A stretch of DNA of 64,000 bases from Noviherbaspirillum soli. GTDB taxonomy: Bacteria > Pseudomonadota > Gammaproteobacteria > Burkholderiales > Burkholderiaceae_D. A program made the position numbers and the translations under genes. The first letter of the stretch is position 1. Each line of letters starts with the position of its first letter. A model generated the notes under the pieces. The model was not told where the DNA came from and ran no database searches. It saw nothing but the letters and a program-made list of their open reading frames with translations. Positions 50,527 to 58,502 of the stretch are shown one piece after another. The stretch spans positions 62,001-126,000 of the forward strand of contig NZ_JACYOX010000002.1 in NCBI RefSeq assembly GCF_015352955.1. The letters run 5' to 3'.

Positions 50527-51288
50527 CTAGTCGCATTTCTCGGTGCCGGCCGCCATGGCTTTCAGGCGGGGCGGATCGAGAATCACGATTTCGCGGTTGC
50601 TTACCTGCAGCACGCCCAGCTTCTTGAAGCGTGACAGCAGGCGGCTGATGCTCTCGATGGTCAGCCCAAGATAATTGCCGATTTCCTCGCGCGACATGCG
50701 CAGCTGGAAGGCGGTCGAGGAATAGCCGCGGGCAGCATAGCGCGACGTGAGATTGACCAGAAAGGCGGCGAAGCGCTGGCCGGCGCGCATATTGCCCAGC
50801 AACAGCATGACGCTTTGCTCGCGCGTGATTTCCTGGCTCATCATCCGGTGGAAATGGTGCAGCAGCGTGGGAATGTGGCCGAACAGTTCTTCCAGCCGGC
50901 TGAATGGAATGTCGCAGACTTCGCTGTCTTCGAGCGCCACCGCCGAGCAATGGTGGCGCTCGGTGCCGATGGCATCCATGCCGAGAAGCTCGCCGGCCAT
51001 CTGGAAGCCGGTGATCTGCTGCTCGCCGCTGACATTGATCTGGAAGGTCTTGAAATGCCCGAGCCGGATTGCGTACAGGTTGGTGAACGGATCGCCCATG
51101 CGGTAGAGATGGGTGTCGCGCGGAACCTTGCGCCGGCGTCCGATGATGGCGTCGAGACGTGACATATCGGCATCGTCCAGGCCCATGGGCAGGCAGAGCT
51201 GGTGCATGCTGCAAGCCGCGCAACTTGCCTTCAGGGCATTGACGTTGATGGGCGTGGGCTGGCTGTTGACTGGAATGGACTGGATCAT
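50527..51288 (-). CDS. fnr: Oxygen-sensing transcriptional regulator FNR
   Basis: This 253-residue Crp/FNR-family regulator has the N-terminal cluster Cys C23, C26 and C32 (SCAACSMHQLC) and C125 (SEVCDIPFS), matching the four 4Fe-4S ligands of E. coli FNR. A cyclic-nucleotide-like beta barrel, dimer helix and HTH follow; the recognition helix LGLTIESISRLLSRF keeps the Glu-x-x-Ser-Arg needed for TTGAT half-sites. It converges on the cco operon. It probably activates hemN and ccoN through the boxes at 39053 and 44994, and may regulate itself through 51297-51310. Confidence 0.95.
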   Translation of the reverse strand: MIQSIPVNSQPTPINVNALKASCAACSMHQLCLPMGLDDADMSRLDAIIGRRRKVPRDTHLYRMGDPFTNLYAIRLGHFKTFQINVSGEQQITGFQMAGELLGMDAIGTERHHCSAVALEDSEVCDIPFSRLEELFGHIPTLLHHFHRMMSQEITREQSVMLLLGNMRAGQRFAAFLVNLTSRYAARGYSSTAFQLRMSREEIGNYLGLTIESISRLLSRFKKLGVLQVSNREIVILDPPRLKAMAAGTEKCD

Positions 51289-51296
51289 GGTCGCAA

Positions 51297-51310
51297 ATGA
51301 TATATCTCAA
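51297..51310 (-). promoter_or_regulatory. Degenerate FNR box at the fnr start
   Basis: On the minus strand TTGAG-ATAT-ATCAT matches 8 of 10 consensus positions. It ends 8 bases before the fnr ATG, which suits repression rather than activation. Confidence 0.45.
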
Positions 51311-51571
51311 GCCGTTGGAAACGCGAAACGCTACGGTATGAAACGTGCCGCAACACTGATCTGCGGATTAGAACGGTCGGTACGGCGAAGTGTAGCAAAC
51401 ACATCGTAACGGGGATACAACAGATATTAGCTATTTGTCAAAATGTTGGGCGAAATGTCTGTTGTGTTCGCCAGCGCACAGTTCGTCGGCGGAAAAATAG
51501 GTATCTTTTTGACACGACATGGCTGTGCTGGTGTTCCCTCTTTCTTTACCCTCAACGACTGGATGCGCAAA

Positions 51572-52171
51572 ATGAAAAAAATGTTCACGCTGTTGGCACT
51601 TCCCCTGGCTCAGGCTGCAATGGTATCGGCTTTCGCGCAAGCGCCTGCCGCCACTTCCACCGACCCATCGGCCAGCCAATCCCGCGCCGAAGTCAAGTCG
51701 GGCGCCAGCGCGGCGAATGCAGATCGTGTCAATCAGTTCAATGACCGCCCCGGCGCAGCCGTGAAGGGCAGCGGCACCAGCCGCGCCGAAGTCAAGTCCG
51801 GCGCCAGCGCCGCCGAGATCGACAAGGTCAACCAGTTCCAGGACAAGCCGACCGCGGGTATGCCTGCAGGCAACAAGAGCCGTGCGGAGGTCAAGGCTGA
51901 ACGCAATGCCGGCGCCGGCCAGCTGCGCGCCAATACCGAAGTGCCGACACCGGGCACCTCGTCGCAGCCGAACCTGAATAATCCGAAGGCTCTGACGCCC
52001 GAAGAGCGTGCCGCCCGTCGCGAGGCGCGCAAGCAGCGTGCCGCGGAACGCCGTGCCAAACGCGCCGAAAGCCGCGCGGCAGCCAGCACCAAGCCGGCTG
52101 GCAGCGCAGGTACCCGCACCATGCCGGCCGATGGCGGCGCTGGCGCCGGCAATCCGGCTCCAGGCAAGTAA
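51572..52171 (+). CDS. Exported protein with 33-residue repeats, hypothetical
   Basis: This 199-residue protein has a signal peptide (MKKMFTLLALPLAQAAMVSAFAQA) and no other hydrophobic segment. From about residue 38 come two near-identical repeats of about 33 residues, each SRAEVKSGASAA-xxD-VNQF-D-P, and a third decayed one starting SRAEVKAERNAG. The C-terminal part is basic and Ala/Arg-rich (EERAARREARKQRAAERRAKR), then Gly/Ala/Pro. SRAEVKAE is the start motif of DUF4148-type exported proteins of Burkholderiales, so a distant link is possible. GGA lies 8 bases before the ATG at 51572; 51563 is an alternative. Confidence 0.78.
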   Translation: MKKMFTLLALPLAQAAMVSAFAQAPAATSTDPSASQSRAEVKSGASAANADRVNQFNDRPGAAVKGSGTSRAEVKSGASAAEIDKVNQFQDKPTAGMPAGNKSRAEVKAERNAGAGQLRANTEVPTPGTSSQPNLNNPKALTPEERAARREARKQRAAERRAKRAESRAAASTKPAGSAGTRTMPADGGAGAGNPAPGK

Positions 52172-52285
52172 CTCGCTCCGCCGCCGGGTTTTTCCCGGCA
52201 CGGCTTGCAGAAACGATACGGCGCGCATGACGCGCCGTGTTGCATTACAGTATCGGTTTTTCTTCCGGCAGCTTGCGGACACACG

Positions 52286-53317
52286 ATGAAACTTTCCGTC
52301 CTTGATCAGTCCACCGCCGTCAGCGGCCGGCCCCAGACCGACGCCATCGCCGAGTCGCTCGCGCTGGCCCGGCATTGCGACGGGCTGGGCTACCACCGGT
52401 ACTGGGTTTCCGAACACCATCACAGCGGCAGCATCGTCGGCAGCGCGCCGGAGGTGCTGATGGCGGCAATCGCCGCGACCACGTCGCGCATCAGGGTCGG
52501 CAGCGCCGGCGTGATGCTGCCGCATTACTCGGCCCTGAAGGTGGCGGAACAGTTCCGGGTGCTGGAAGGCATCGCGCCCGGCCGCATCGACCTCGGCGTG
52601 GGCCGGGCGCCCGGTTCGGACCGGCTCACCGCCTACGCGCTCAATCCGGACGCCGGCCAGGCCGCCGAGCGCTTTCCGCAGCAGGTGCAGGATCTGCAGG
52701 CCTGGGTCAGCGGCATGCCGCTGGCGCCCGGCCATCCGTTCGGCGCGATCCGCGCCCATCCGCAGGGCCCTACCGCGCCGGAGATCTGGATTCTGGGAAG
52801 CTCGAATTATGGCGCCCAACTGGCGGCGCATTTCGGCCTGCCCTATGCCTATGCCTATTTTTTCAGCGAGGGCGAGGGCGTGGAAGAGGCGCTGGCCCTG
52901 TACCGCCGCCTGTACCAGCCCAGCGAACGGCATCCGAAGCCACAGGCCACGATCTGCGTCTGGGCGCTGGCGGCCGATACCGAGGACGAGGCGCGGCGCC
53001 TGCTCAAGACCCGCGAGCACTGGCGTATCGGCTTCGAACGCGGCCTGCGCCTGCCGCTGGTTTCCCCGGAAGAAGCGGCGGCCACCGAGTATGACGAGGC
53101 CGACCAGGCCCGTATCGCCGCGCTGCGCCGACGCGCCATCGTCGGGACGGCCGGGCAGGTGGCAGCCCGGCTGCATGCCCTGGGCGCCGAGCTGGACCTG
53201 GATGAAATTGTGGTCAATACCTGGACCCATGACCCGGCGGCGCGGCGTCACTCCTATACCCTGCTGGCGCAAGCATTCGGCCTGACAGGGCTTCCTTCCG
53301 GGCAAGCTCTCGGTTAA
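52286..53317 (+). CDS. LLM-class flavin-dependent oxidoreductase
   Basis: This 343-residue enzyme belongs to the luciferase-like monooxygenase family, MsnO8/YhbW branch. It starts KLSVLDQSTAVSGR and has ARHCDGLGYHRYWVSEHHHS, the family core SAPEVLMAAIAATTSRIRVGSAGVMLPHYSALKVAEQFRVLE (interrupted), RIDLGVGRAPGSD and IWILGSSNYGAQLAA. Such proteins use FMN or F420-like flavins in oxidations; the substrate is unknown. The ATG at 52286 matches the family start; the frame is open 27 codons further upstream. Confidence 0.92.
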   Translation: MKLSVLDQSTAVSGRPQTDAIAESLALARHCDGLGYHRYWVSEHHHSGSIVGSAPEVLMAAIAATTSRIRVGSAGVMLPHYSALKVAEQFRVLEGIAPGRIDLGVGRAPGSDRLTAYALNPDAGQAAERFPQQVQDLQAWVSGMPLAPGHPFGAIRAHPQGPTAPEIWILGSSNYGAQLAAHFGLPYAYAYFFSEGEGVEEALALYRRLYQPSERHPKPQATICVWALAADTEDEARRLLKTREHWRIGFERGLRLPLVSPEEAAATEYDEADQARIAALRRRAIVGTAGQVAARLHALGAELDLDEIVVNTWTHDPAARRHSYTLLAQAFGLTGLPSGQALG

Positions 53318-53526
53318 AGTTAGATTATTTCCTGCCGTAAATAAGTTTGGGGTTTCACCCGAAGATAGGCTTTCGGTACCGTGGATGCGCTCAGGCGCCT
53401 CCGGGGAAGGGCGGCAGCGCCGAGTAGAGCGGTTGATTGCTTTTTTGCACGGTGCGCCGTACGAACTTTGCCCTGGTGGCTTCAGGAACGAGCGTTTGGA
53501 AATTCAGCCAATAACCATCACCGAAC

Positions 53527-55236
53527 ATGTTTTCGATGCCAAATGACGTTTTGATAGAACACCTGAAAGGCCAGCTGACGCGGTTGACGGAGTCGGCTGG
53601 CGACCTGGTTTTCACGCTCACCGAGAACGGCGAGATTCTGCACGCCAGCCAGCGCGCCATCGGCATCATCGCGCCGGGCGCCGTGCTGTGCGGCAGCATG
53701 CTGTACGAGCGCGTGGATACGCCGGACCGGGCCGGCCTGGCATCGGTCATGGCCCAGGTGGTCGCCAGCGGCCTGCACGACAGGGTCAATGTGCGGGTGC
53801 ATACCAGCACCGGCCTGCACTGGTTCGAACTGGAATTGTCTTCCCACCGCGATCTGGAGGGACAGACGGAAGTCCTGGTGGTGGGGCGCAATATTTCGGG
53901 CCAGCAGGAAACCAAGGAGCGGCTGCTGCACCTGGCCACCCATGATGCGCTGACCGGCCTGCCCAACCGCGCACTGTTGTCTGATCGGCTGCGCATGGCG
54001 ATTTCCCACGCCCGCCGTACCGGCCGTGGCTTCACCGTGCTGGCGCTCGACCTCGACGGTTTCAAGAAAGTCAATGATGCCCTTGGCTACGGCGCCGGCG
54101 ACGCTTTGCTGCGCGAGGCCGCCGGCCGCCTGCAGAAGGCGCTGCGCGACAACGATACCCTGGCCCGCATCGGCGGCGATGAATTCATGGCGGTGCTGCC
54201 GGGCGCGGCCCACGCCGATGAAATCAACCCGATCGCGCGCCGCATGATCAGCGCGGTGCAGCTGCCGTTCGAGATCGAAGGCCAGTCGCTGTATCTGTCC
54301 ACCTCGATCGGCGCCGCCGTCTATCCCGAGCACGGCGACAATGAAGTGCGGCTGCTGGCCCATGCCGACACCGCGATGGCGCGCGCCAAGGAAACCGGCC
54401 GCGCCCGCTGCGTCATCTACAGCCGCGCCACCTTCAGCGCGCCCGACCATGATGTGTCGATGGAAGCGGCGCTGTTCGAGGCAGTGCGCAATGGCGAGTT
54501 CTTCCTGCACTACCAGCCCATCGTCAATGCCGTCACCCGGGAAATCGTCGGCTTCGAGGCGCTGATGCGCTGGATGCATCCGGAACTCGGGCTGATCGCG
54601 CCCAGCCAGTTCATCCAGATGGCGGAAAGCAATGGCCTGATCAACCTGCTGGGCGCCTGGGTGCTGAAGGCAGCCTGCGTCCAGCTGAAGCGCCTGCAGG
54701 AAGTCGCCGGGCGCGAACTGTACGTGTCGGTCAACGTCAGCCCGCGCCAGTTCCGCAATGACCAGTTCCTCGGCCTGATGGAAGATGCGCTGAAGCTGTC
54801 GGGCCTGCATGGCCGGCAGCTGTTGCTGGAGATCACCGAGGGCATCCTGATGTCGGACCCGGCGCATGCGGAAGCGCTGCTGCTGCAGATCGCCGCGCGC
54901 GACGTGCGCATCGCCATCGACGACTTCGGCACCGGCTATTCCTCGCTGGCCTATCTGAAGCGCTTCCCGATCAGCACCCTCAAGATCGACCGCGCCTTCA
55001 TCAAGGACCTGCCGCAATCGGTCAAGGACGCGGCGATCTGCAACGTGGTGCTGAGCCTGGCCCAGCACCTGAACCTGACCACGGTCGCCGAAGGCGTCGA
55101 AAACGAAGAGCAGCTGCAGTTCCTGTCCCATCAGGGCTGCAGCCTGATACAGGGCTACCACACCGGCCGCCCGATGATGTTCGACGACGCCATGAACGTG
55201 CTGGGCGCGGGCGCGGCCGAACTGGCGCTGACATGA
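53527..55236 (+). CDS. PAS-GGDEF-EAL cyclic-di-GMP signalling protein
   Basis: This 569-residue protein has a PAS sensor (about 10-125), a GGDEF diguanylate cyclase domain (HDALTGLPNRALLSDRL through ARIGGDEFMAVLPG) and an EAL phosphodiesterase domain (about 315-560). GGDEF is intact and the inhibitory site RDND stands five residues before it. The EAL domain keeps GFEALMRW, DDFGTGYSSLAYLKRFP and KIDRAFIKDL, so both activities are possible. No membrane segment is seen, so it is cytoplasmic. It may affect the Tad pili and secreted proteins in this window. An HDOD gene follows after 22 bases. Confidence 0.93.
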   Translation: MFSMPNDVLIEHLKGQLTRLTESAGDLVFTLTENGEILHASQRAIGIIAPGAVLCGSMLYERVDTPDRAGLASVMAQVVASGLHDRVNVRVHTSTGLHWFELELSSHRDLEGQTEVLVVGRNISGQQETKERLLHLATHDALTGLPNRALLSDRLRMAISHARRTGRGFTVLALDLDGFKKVNDALGYGAGDALLREAAGRLQKALRDNDTLARIGGDEFMAVLPGAAHADEINPIARRMISAVQLPFEIEGQSLYLSTSIGAAVYPEHGDNEVRLLAHADTAMARAKETGRARCVIYSRATFSAPDHDVSMEAALFEAVRNGEFFLHYQPIVNAVTREIVGFEALMRWMHPELGLIAPSQFIQMAESNGLINLLGAWVLKAACVQLKRLQEVAGRELYVSVNVSPRQFRNDQFLGLMEDALKLSGLHGRQLLLEITEGILMSDPAHAEALLLQIAARDVRIAIDDFGTGYSSLAYLKRFPISTLKIDRAFIKDLPQSVKDAAICNVVLSLAQHLNLTTVAEGVENEEQLQFLSHQGCSLIQGYHTGRPMMFDDAMNVLGAGAAELALT

Positions 55237-55258
55237 CAATCAACGAGGAATGCAGACC

Positions 55259-56704
55259 ATGACCACCATGCCGCCTGAACTGGGCGACTCGCGCAAGACG
55301 CAGGAATTGCTGTGGAAGCAGATCAAGGAGCAGGGCCATCTGCCCGGCTTTTCCAATGTCGTCCAGCAGATCGTCGGCGCGATGCAGAGCGAGAACGAGC
55401 GCGAATTCAGCATGACGCGCACGGTGCTGTCGGACCCGGCGCTGACGCACCGGGTGCTGCGCCTGGCCAACAGCGCCATGTATGCGATGTTTGGCGAGAT
55501 CAATACCGTGTCGCGCGCCGTGATGGTGCTCGGCACCGAGTCGATCGGCCATCTGGCGCTGGGCCTGAAGCTGGTCGACAGCCTGGCCACCGTATCCAGC
55601 ACCTCGGTCGGCGTGCGCACCGAGATGGAAAAGGCGGTGCTGGCCGGCCATATCGCGCGCCAGGTCACGGCCCAGGCCAGCACCCGCGACGCCGAGGAAG
55701 CCGTGGTCTGCTCGCTGCTGCACGGCCTGGGCCGCATGGTGGTGGCGTTCTACCTGCCGCACTACTGGGAAGCGATCCAGACGCTCACGGCCGAAGGCAA
55801 TGACGAGGCGGTGGCGGTGGTCAAGGTGCTGGGCATGACCATGGTGGACATCGGACGGCTGATCGCCCGCCGCTGGGGCCTGCCACGCGACCTGATCGAG
55901 AGCCTGCATGACGTGATGCCGCAAACCGGCGAGCCGCTCGACCATGCCGGCTGGCTGGCCGCGCTGTCGACCATGTCCTCGTCCTGCGCGCGCGTGCTGT
56001 GCGAGAAGGACGACAACGACGAGGCGCTGGCGGCCATCGTCGACGGTTATGCCGACATGCTGGGCATGGAAAGCGAGACCGTGCTGGCCGCCGTGAGCGC
56101 CGCCCGCGAAACCGCGCGCGACGACCCGGCGCTGGCCCGCGCCGCCCCGGCGCAGGCAGCCCCGGAAGCGCCGGCAAGCGACGAGCGGCGCCGCGACGCG
56201 ACGCCGGCGCTGGTGCGCGGCGTAGCTGACATGCGCGATGTGATCAGCACCATCAACACCGGCCAGCTGATGACCATGGCGCTGGAAACCATCTACAAGG
56301 GGCTGCACCTGAAGCGCGCGGTGGCGTTCCTGCGCAACCGGAAGGAAGGCAAGTATCTGGCCGGGATGTGCTTTGGCGACGACATCGAGCACCTGGCGCC
56401 GCGGCTGGTGTTCAATGACGCCTATCAGCCCGACGTGTTCCATGCCGCGCTGGCCAACGACAAGATGGTCTGCGTCAAGGACGCCTGCGACCCGGCTTTC
56501 CGCGCCAAGTTGCCGCGCTGGTGGAAGGATGCCTTTCCAACCGTGCGCAGCTTCATCGTGCTGCCGCTGACGGTCAATCGCCATCCGGTGGGCTTCATTT
56601 ACGGCGACTGGGACGACGCCCTGCCGGTGGCGCTTGAACAGGGGGAAATCACGGCGCTGAACGAACTGCGCGCGCTGGTGATGGGCAAGCAGGGGTCGAA
56701 TTAG
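55259..56704 (+). CDS. HDOD-domain signalling protein
   Basis: This 481-residue protein has an HDOD domain (LPGFSNVVQQIVGAMQSENER, VLSDPALTHRVLRLANSAMY, SRAVMVLGTESIGHLAL, SLLHGLGRMVVAFYLP) and a C-terminal GAF-like region (ALETIYKGLHLKRAVAFLRNRKEGKYLAG, FIVLPLTVNRHPVGFIYGDWD). HDOD proteins lack HD hydrolase activity in most cases and act in signalling, often with c-di-GMP proteins. The ATG at 55259 lies 9 bases after GAGGA; one at 55250 is too close to it. It is probably co-transcribed with the GGDEF-EAL gene. Confidence 0.88.
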   Translation: MTTMPPELGDSRKTQELLWKQIKEQGHLPGFSNVVQQIVGAMQSENEREFSMTRTVLSDPALTHRVLRLANSAMYAMFGEINTVSRAVMVLGTESIGHLALGLKLVDSLATVSSTSVGVRTEMEKAVLAGHIARQVTAQASTRDAEEAVVCSLLHGLGRMVVAFYLPHYWEAIQTLTAEGNDEAVAVVKVLGMTMVDIGRLIARRWGLPRDLIESLHDVMPQTGEPLDHAGWLAALSTMSSSCARVLCEKDDNDEALAAIVDGYADMLGMESETVLAAVSAARETARDDPALARAAPAQAAPEAPASDERRRDATPALVRGVADMRDVISTINTGQLMTMALETIYKGLHLKRAVAFLRNRKEGKYLAGMCFGDDIEHLAPRLVFNDAYQPDVFHAALANDKMVCVKDACDPAFRAKLPRWWKDAFPTVRSFIVLPLTVNRHPVGFIYGDWDDALPVALEQGEITALNELRALVMGKQGSN

Positions 56705-56842
56705 GGCGTCTTGATGACAGCCATGCAAGAACGTGGTTTTTGCGCTGCAAAATTCAGAGGGTGAGACGAGAAAAATCAAGAAAGTCGTCCGGAATGCCAT
56801 TTTTCTATTGCGCTGCACAATTTCCCGGACTATAGTTGAACC

Positions 56843-56904
56843 GTCTCCTCCACCCTCCCAAGGATGGATTAACCCGCTGCCACAAGGTCAGCGGGTTTTT
56901 TTTA
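56843..56904 (+). ncRNA. Predicted small RNA with CCGTCTCCTC motif (copy B)
   Basis: TTGCGC (56808-56813)-N17-TATAGT (56831-56836) is followed by a start near 56843. The RNA holds CCGTCTCCTC, a small hairpin (CCACCC/GGATGG with one mismatch) and a terminator: AACCCGCTG (56871-56879) and CAGCGGGTT (56889-56897) with eight T. Length and order match the RNA at 28092-28152 on the other strand. TTGCGCTGCAMAATT, overlapping this promoter, is repeated 68 bases upstream (56740-56754). No open frame is present. Pairing of the CU-rich motif with ribosome binding sites is inferred. Confidence 0.7.
56871..56903 (+). terminator. Rho-independent terminator of small RNA copy B
   Basis: AACCCGCTG and CAGCGGGTT form a 9-bp stem with a 9-base loop, followed by eight T. 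It may also end read-through from the HDOD gene. Confidence 0.88.
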
Positions 56905-56976
56905 GCCCTGCTTTTTTGTCATCTACCTTTGTCATCCCTCCTTGCACCGCGCTGGTGCGTCAAACGGCGGAAAAGC

Positions 56977-56992
56977 TGGCATGGCAATTGCT
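56977..56992 (+). promoter_or_regulatory. Sigma-54 (-24/-12) promoter of a predicted small RNA
   Basis: TGGCAT-N5-TTGCT with GG (56978-56979) and GC (56990-56991) exactly 10 bases apart. A terminator follows only 45-70 bases later, so the transcript would be a small RNA. Confidence 0.65.
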
Positions 56993-57002
56993 CGAAGGAA
57001 TA

Positions 57003-57061
57003 TACCTCCAGTGGTTGCCCAAGCGACGACTTTTCCCCCGGCCCCGCGCCGGGTTTTTTTT
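57003..57061 (+). ncRNA. Predicted sigma-54-dependent small RNA
   Basis: A start about 12 bases after the -12 element gives an RNA from near 57003. It has ACCTCC near the 5' end, a small hairpin (GTTGC-CCAA-GCGAC) and a terminator: CCCGGC (57037-57042), loop CCCGC, GCCGGG (57048-57053) and eight T. It ends 43 bases before the GNAT gene and has no frame of its own. It lies in tandem with the small RNA at 56843 but shares only the general layout, not the 10-base motif. Confidence 0.6.
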
Positions 57062-57103
57062 CGCCCGCTACAATGCCAGCCTGATTCTTTTCGGGACAAC
57101 AAC

Positions 57104-57625
57104 ATGCGAGCAGTGCAGTGCACCCGCGAACGCCATGGCGACGCCATCCTGGCCATCTTCAACGATGCCATCCTGCATTCCACCGCGCTCTACGACTACA
57201 AGCCGCGCACCGAGCGGAACATGGACGACTGGTTCGCCGCCAAGGCGCGCGGCAATTTCCCGGTTCTGGGCCTGGAAAACGAGGACGGCAGCCTGGCCGG
57301 GTTCGGCAGCTACGGCACGTTCCGCGCCTGGCCGGCCTACAAGTACACGGTCGAGCATTCGGTCTATGTGCACCCGTCGCAGCGCGGGCAGGGCATCGGG
57401 CTGGCGCTGATGCAGCAACTCATCGCCGCTGCCCGCGACCAGCAATACCATGTGCTGATCGGCGGCATCGACATGGAGAACCAGGCCAGCATCGCGCTGC
57501 ACACCCGGCTGGGTTTCGTGCATGCCGGCACCATCCGCCAGGCCGGCTTCAAGTTCGGGCGCTGGCTCGACCTGGGTTTCTACCAGCTCACGCTGGACAC
57601 GCCGCTGCAGCCGGTCGACGGCTGA
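57104..57625 (+). CDS. GNAT-family N-acetyltransferase (phosphinothricin acetyltransferase-like)
   Basis: This 173-residue acetyltransferase resembles the Pat/Bar/YncA group: [47 protein letters not shown] (acetyl-CoA site Q/R-x-x-G-x-G) and [38 protein letters not shown] (interrupted family signature). These enzymes acetylate small amines such as methionine derivatives or phosphinothricin. The ATG at 57104 fits family length; TACAAT at 57069-57074 could be its -10. The frame extends upstream through the small RNA, which is not coding. Confidence 0.9.
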   Translation: MRAVQCTRERHGDAILAIFNDAILHSTALYDYKPRTERNMDDWFAAKARGNFPVLGLENEDGSLAGFGSYGTFRAWPAYKYTVEHSVYVHPSQRGQGIGLALMQQLIAAARDQQYHVLIGGIDMENQASIALHTRLGFVHAGTIRQAGFKFGRWLDLGFYQLTLDTPLQPVDG

Positions 57626-57761
57626 GCCGGCGCCGCGGCGTGTCCGGCCGGCGACAGCGCAAAGCCTTGCGCCTGCGCCAAGGCTGACGGGAACCAGCGC
57701 TGGCGCCAGCCGGTCTGCTCACTTGTATAATGCGCAATCGTTCAATCAAGCCTTCCCCGCC

Positions 57762-58493
57762 ATGACCCAGACCCATTTCGGCTATCAGACCGTCCAGGAA
57801 GAAGAAAAGGTGCACAAGGTCGCCGAGGTTTTCCACTCGGTCGCCGCCAAGTACGACGTGATGAATGACCTGATGTCGGCCGGCCTGCATCGCATCTGGA
57901 AGGCGTTCACCATTGCCCAGGCGGGCGTGCGGCCGGGCTTCAAGGTGCTCGACATCGCTGGCGGCACCGGCGACCTGGCCAAGGCATTTGCCAGGCAGGC
58001 CGGCCCGACCGGCGAAGTCTGGCTGACCGACATCAATGAATCGATGCTGCGCGTGGGCCGCGACCGGCTGATCAACAACGGCCTGACCAACCCGGTGCTG
58101 CTGTGCGACGCCGAGCGCCTGCCGTTTCCCGACAATTACTTCGATCGCGTCAGCGTCGCCTTCGGCCTGCGCAACATGACCCACAAGGACGCGGCGCTGG
58201 CCGAGATGCGGCGCGTATTGAAACCCGGCGGCAAGCTGCTGGTGCTGGAGTTTTCCAAGGTCTGGGAGCCGCTGAAGAAGCCGTACGACGTGTATTCGTT
58301 TTCCGTCCTGCCCTGGCTGGGCAAGCGCATCGCCAACGATGCCGAAAGCTACCGCTACCTGGCCGAGTCGATCCGCATGCATCCGGACCAGGACACCTTG
58401 AAAAAGATGATGCAGGACGCAGGTTTGGAACGTGTCGAGTACTACAACCTGACTGCCGGCGTGGCTGCGCTGCATACCGGCATCAAACTCTAG
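57762..58493 (+). CDS. ubiE: Ubiquinone/menaquinone C-methyltransferase UbiE
   Basis: This 243-residue SAM enzyme methylates the quinone ring in ubiquinone synthesis. Motifs are [43 protein letters not shown] (SAM site), [20 protein letters not shown] and [16 protein letters not shown]. Length fits the family (about 245-250). TATAAT at 57725-57730 is a likely -10. It begins the ubiE-Tim44-ubiJ-ubiB group, which together supports ubiquinone synthesis. Confidence 0.96.
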   Translation: MTQTHFGYQTVQEEEKVHKVAEVFHSVAAKYDVMNDLMSAGLHRIWKAFTIAQAGVRPGFKVLDIAGGTGDLAKAFARQAGPTGEVWLTDINESMLRVGRDRLINNGLTNPVLLCDAERLPFPDNYFDRVSVAFGLRNMTHKDAALAEMRRVLKPGGKLLVLEFSKVWEPLKKPYDVYSFSVLPWLGKRIANDAESYRYLAESIRMHPDQDTLKKMMQDAGLERVEYYNLTAGVAALHTGIKL

Positions 58494-58502
58494 GAGCCTC
58501 AA

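Noticed and set aside
52218-52238. Hairpin ACGGCGCG/CGCGCCGT after the repeat-protein gene
   Set aside because: Stable stem but no T run on either strand; not enough to call a terminator.
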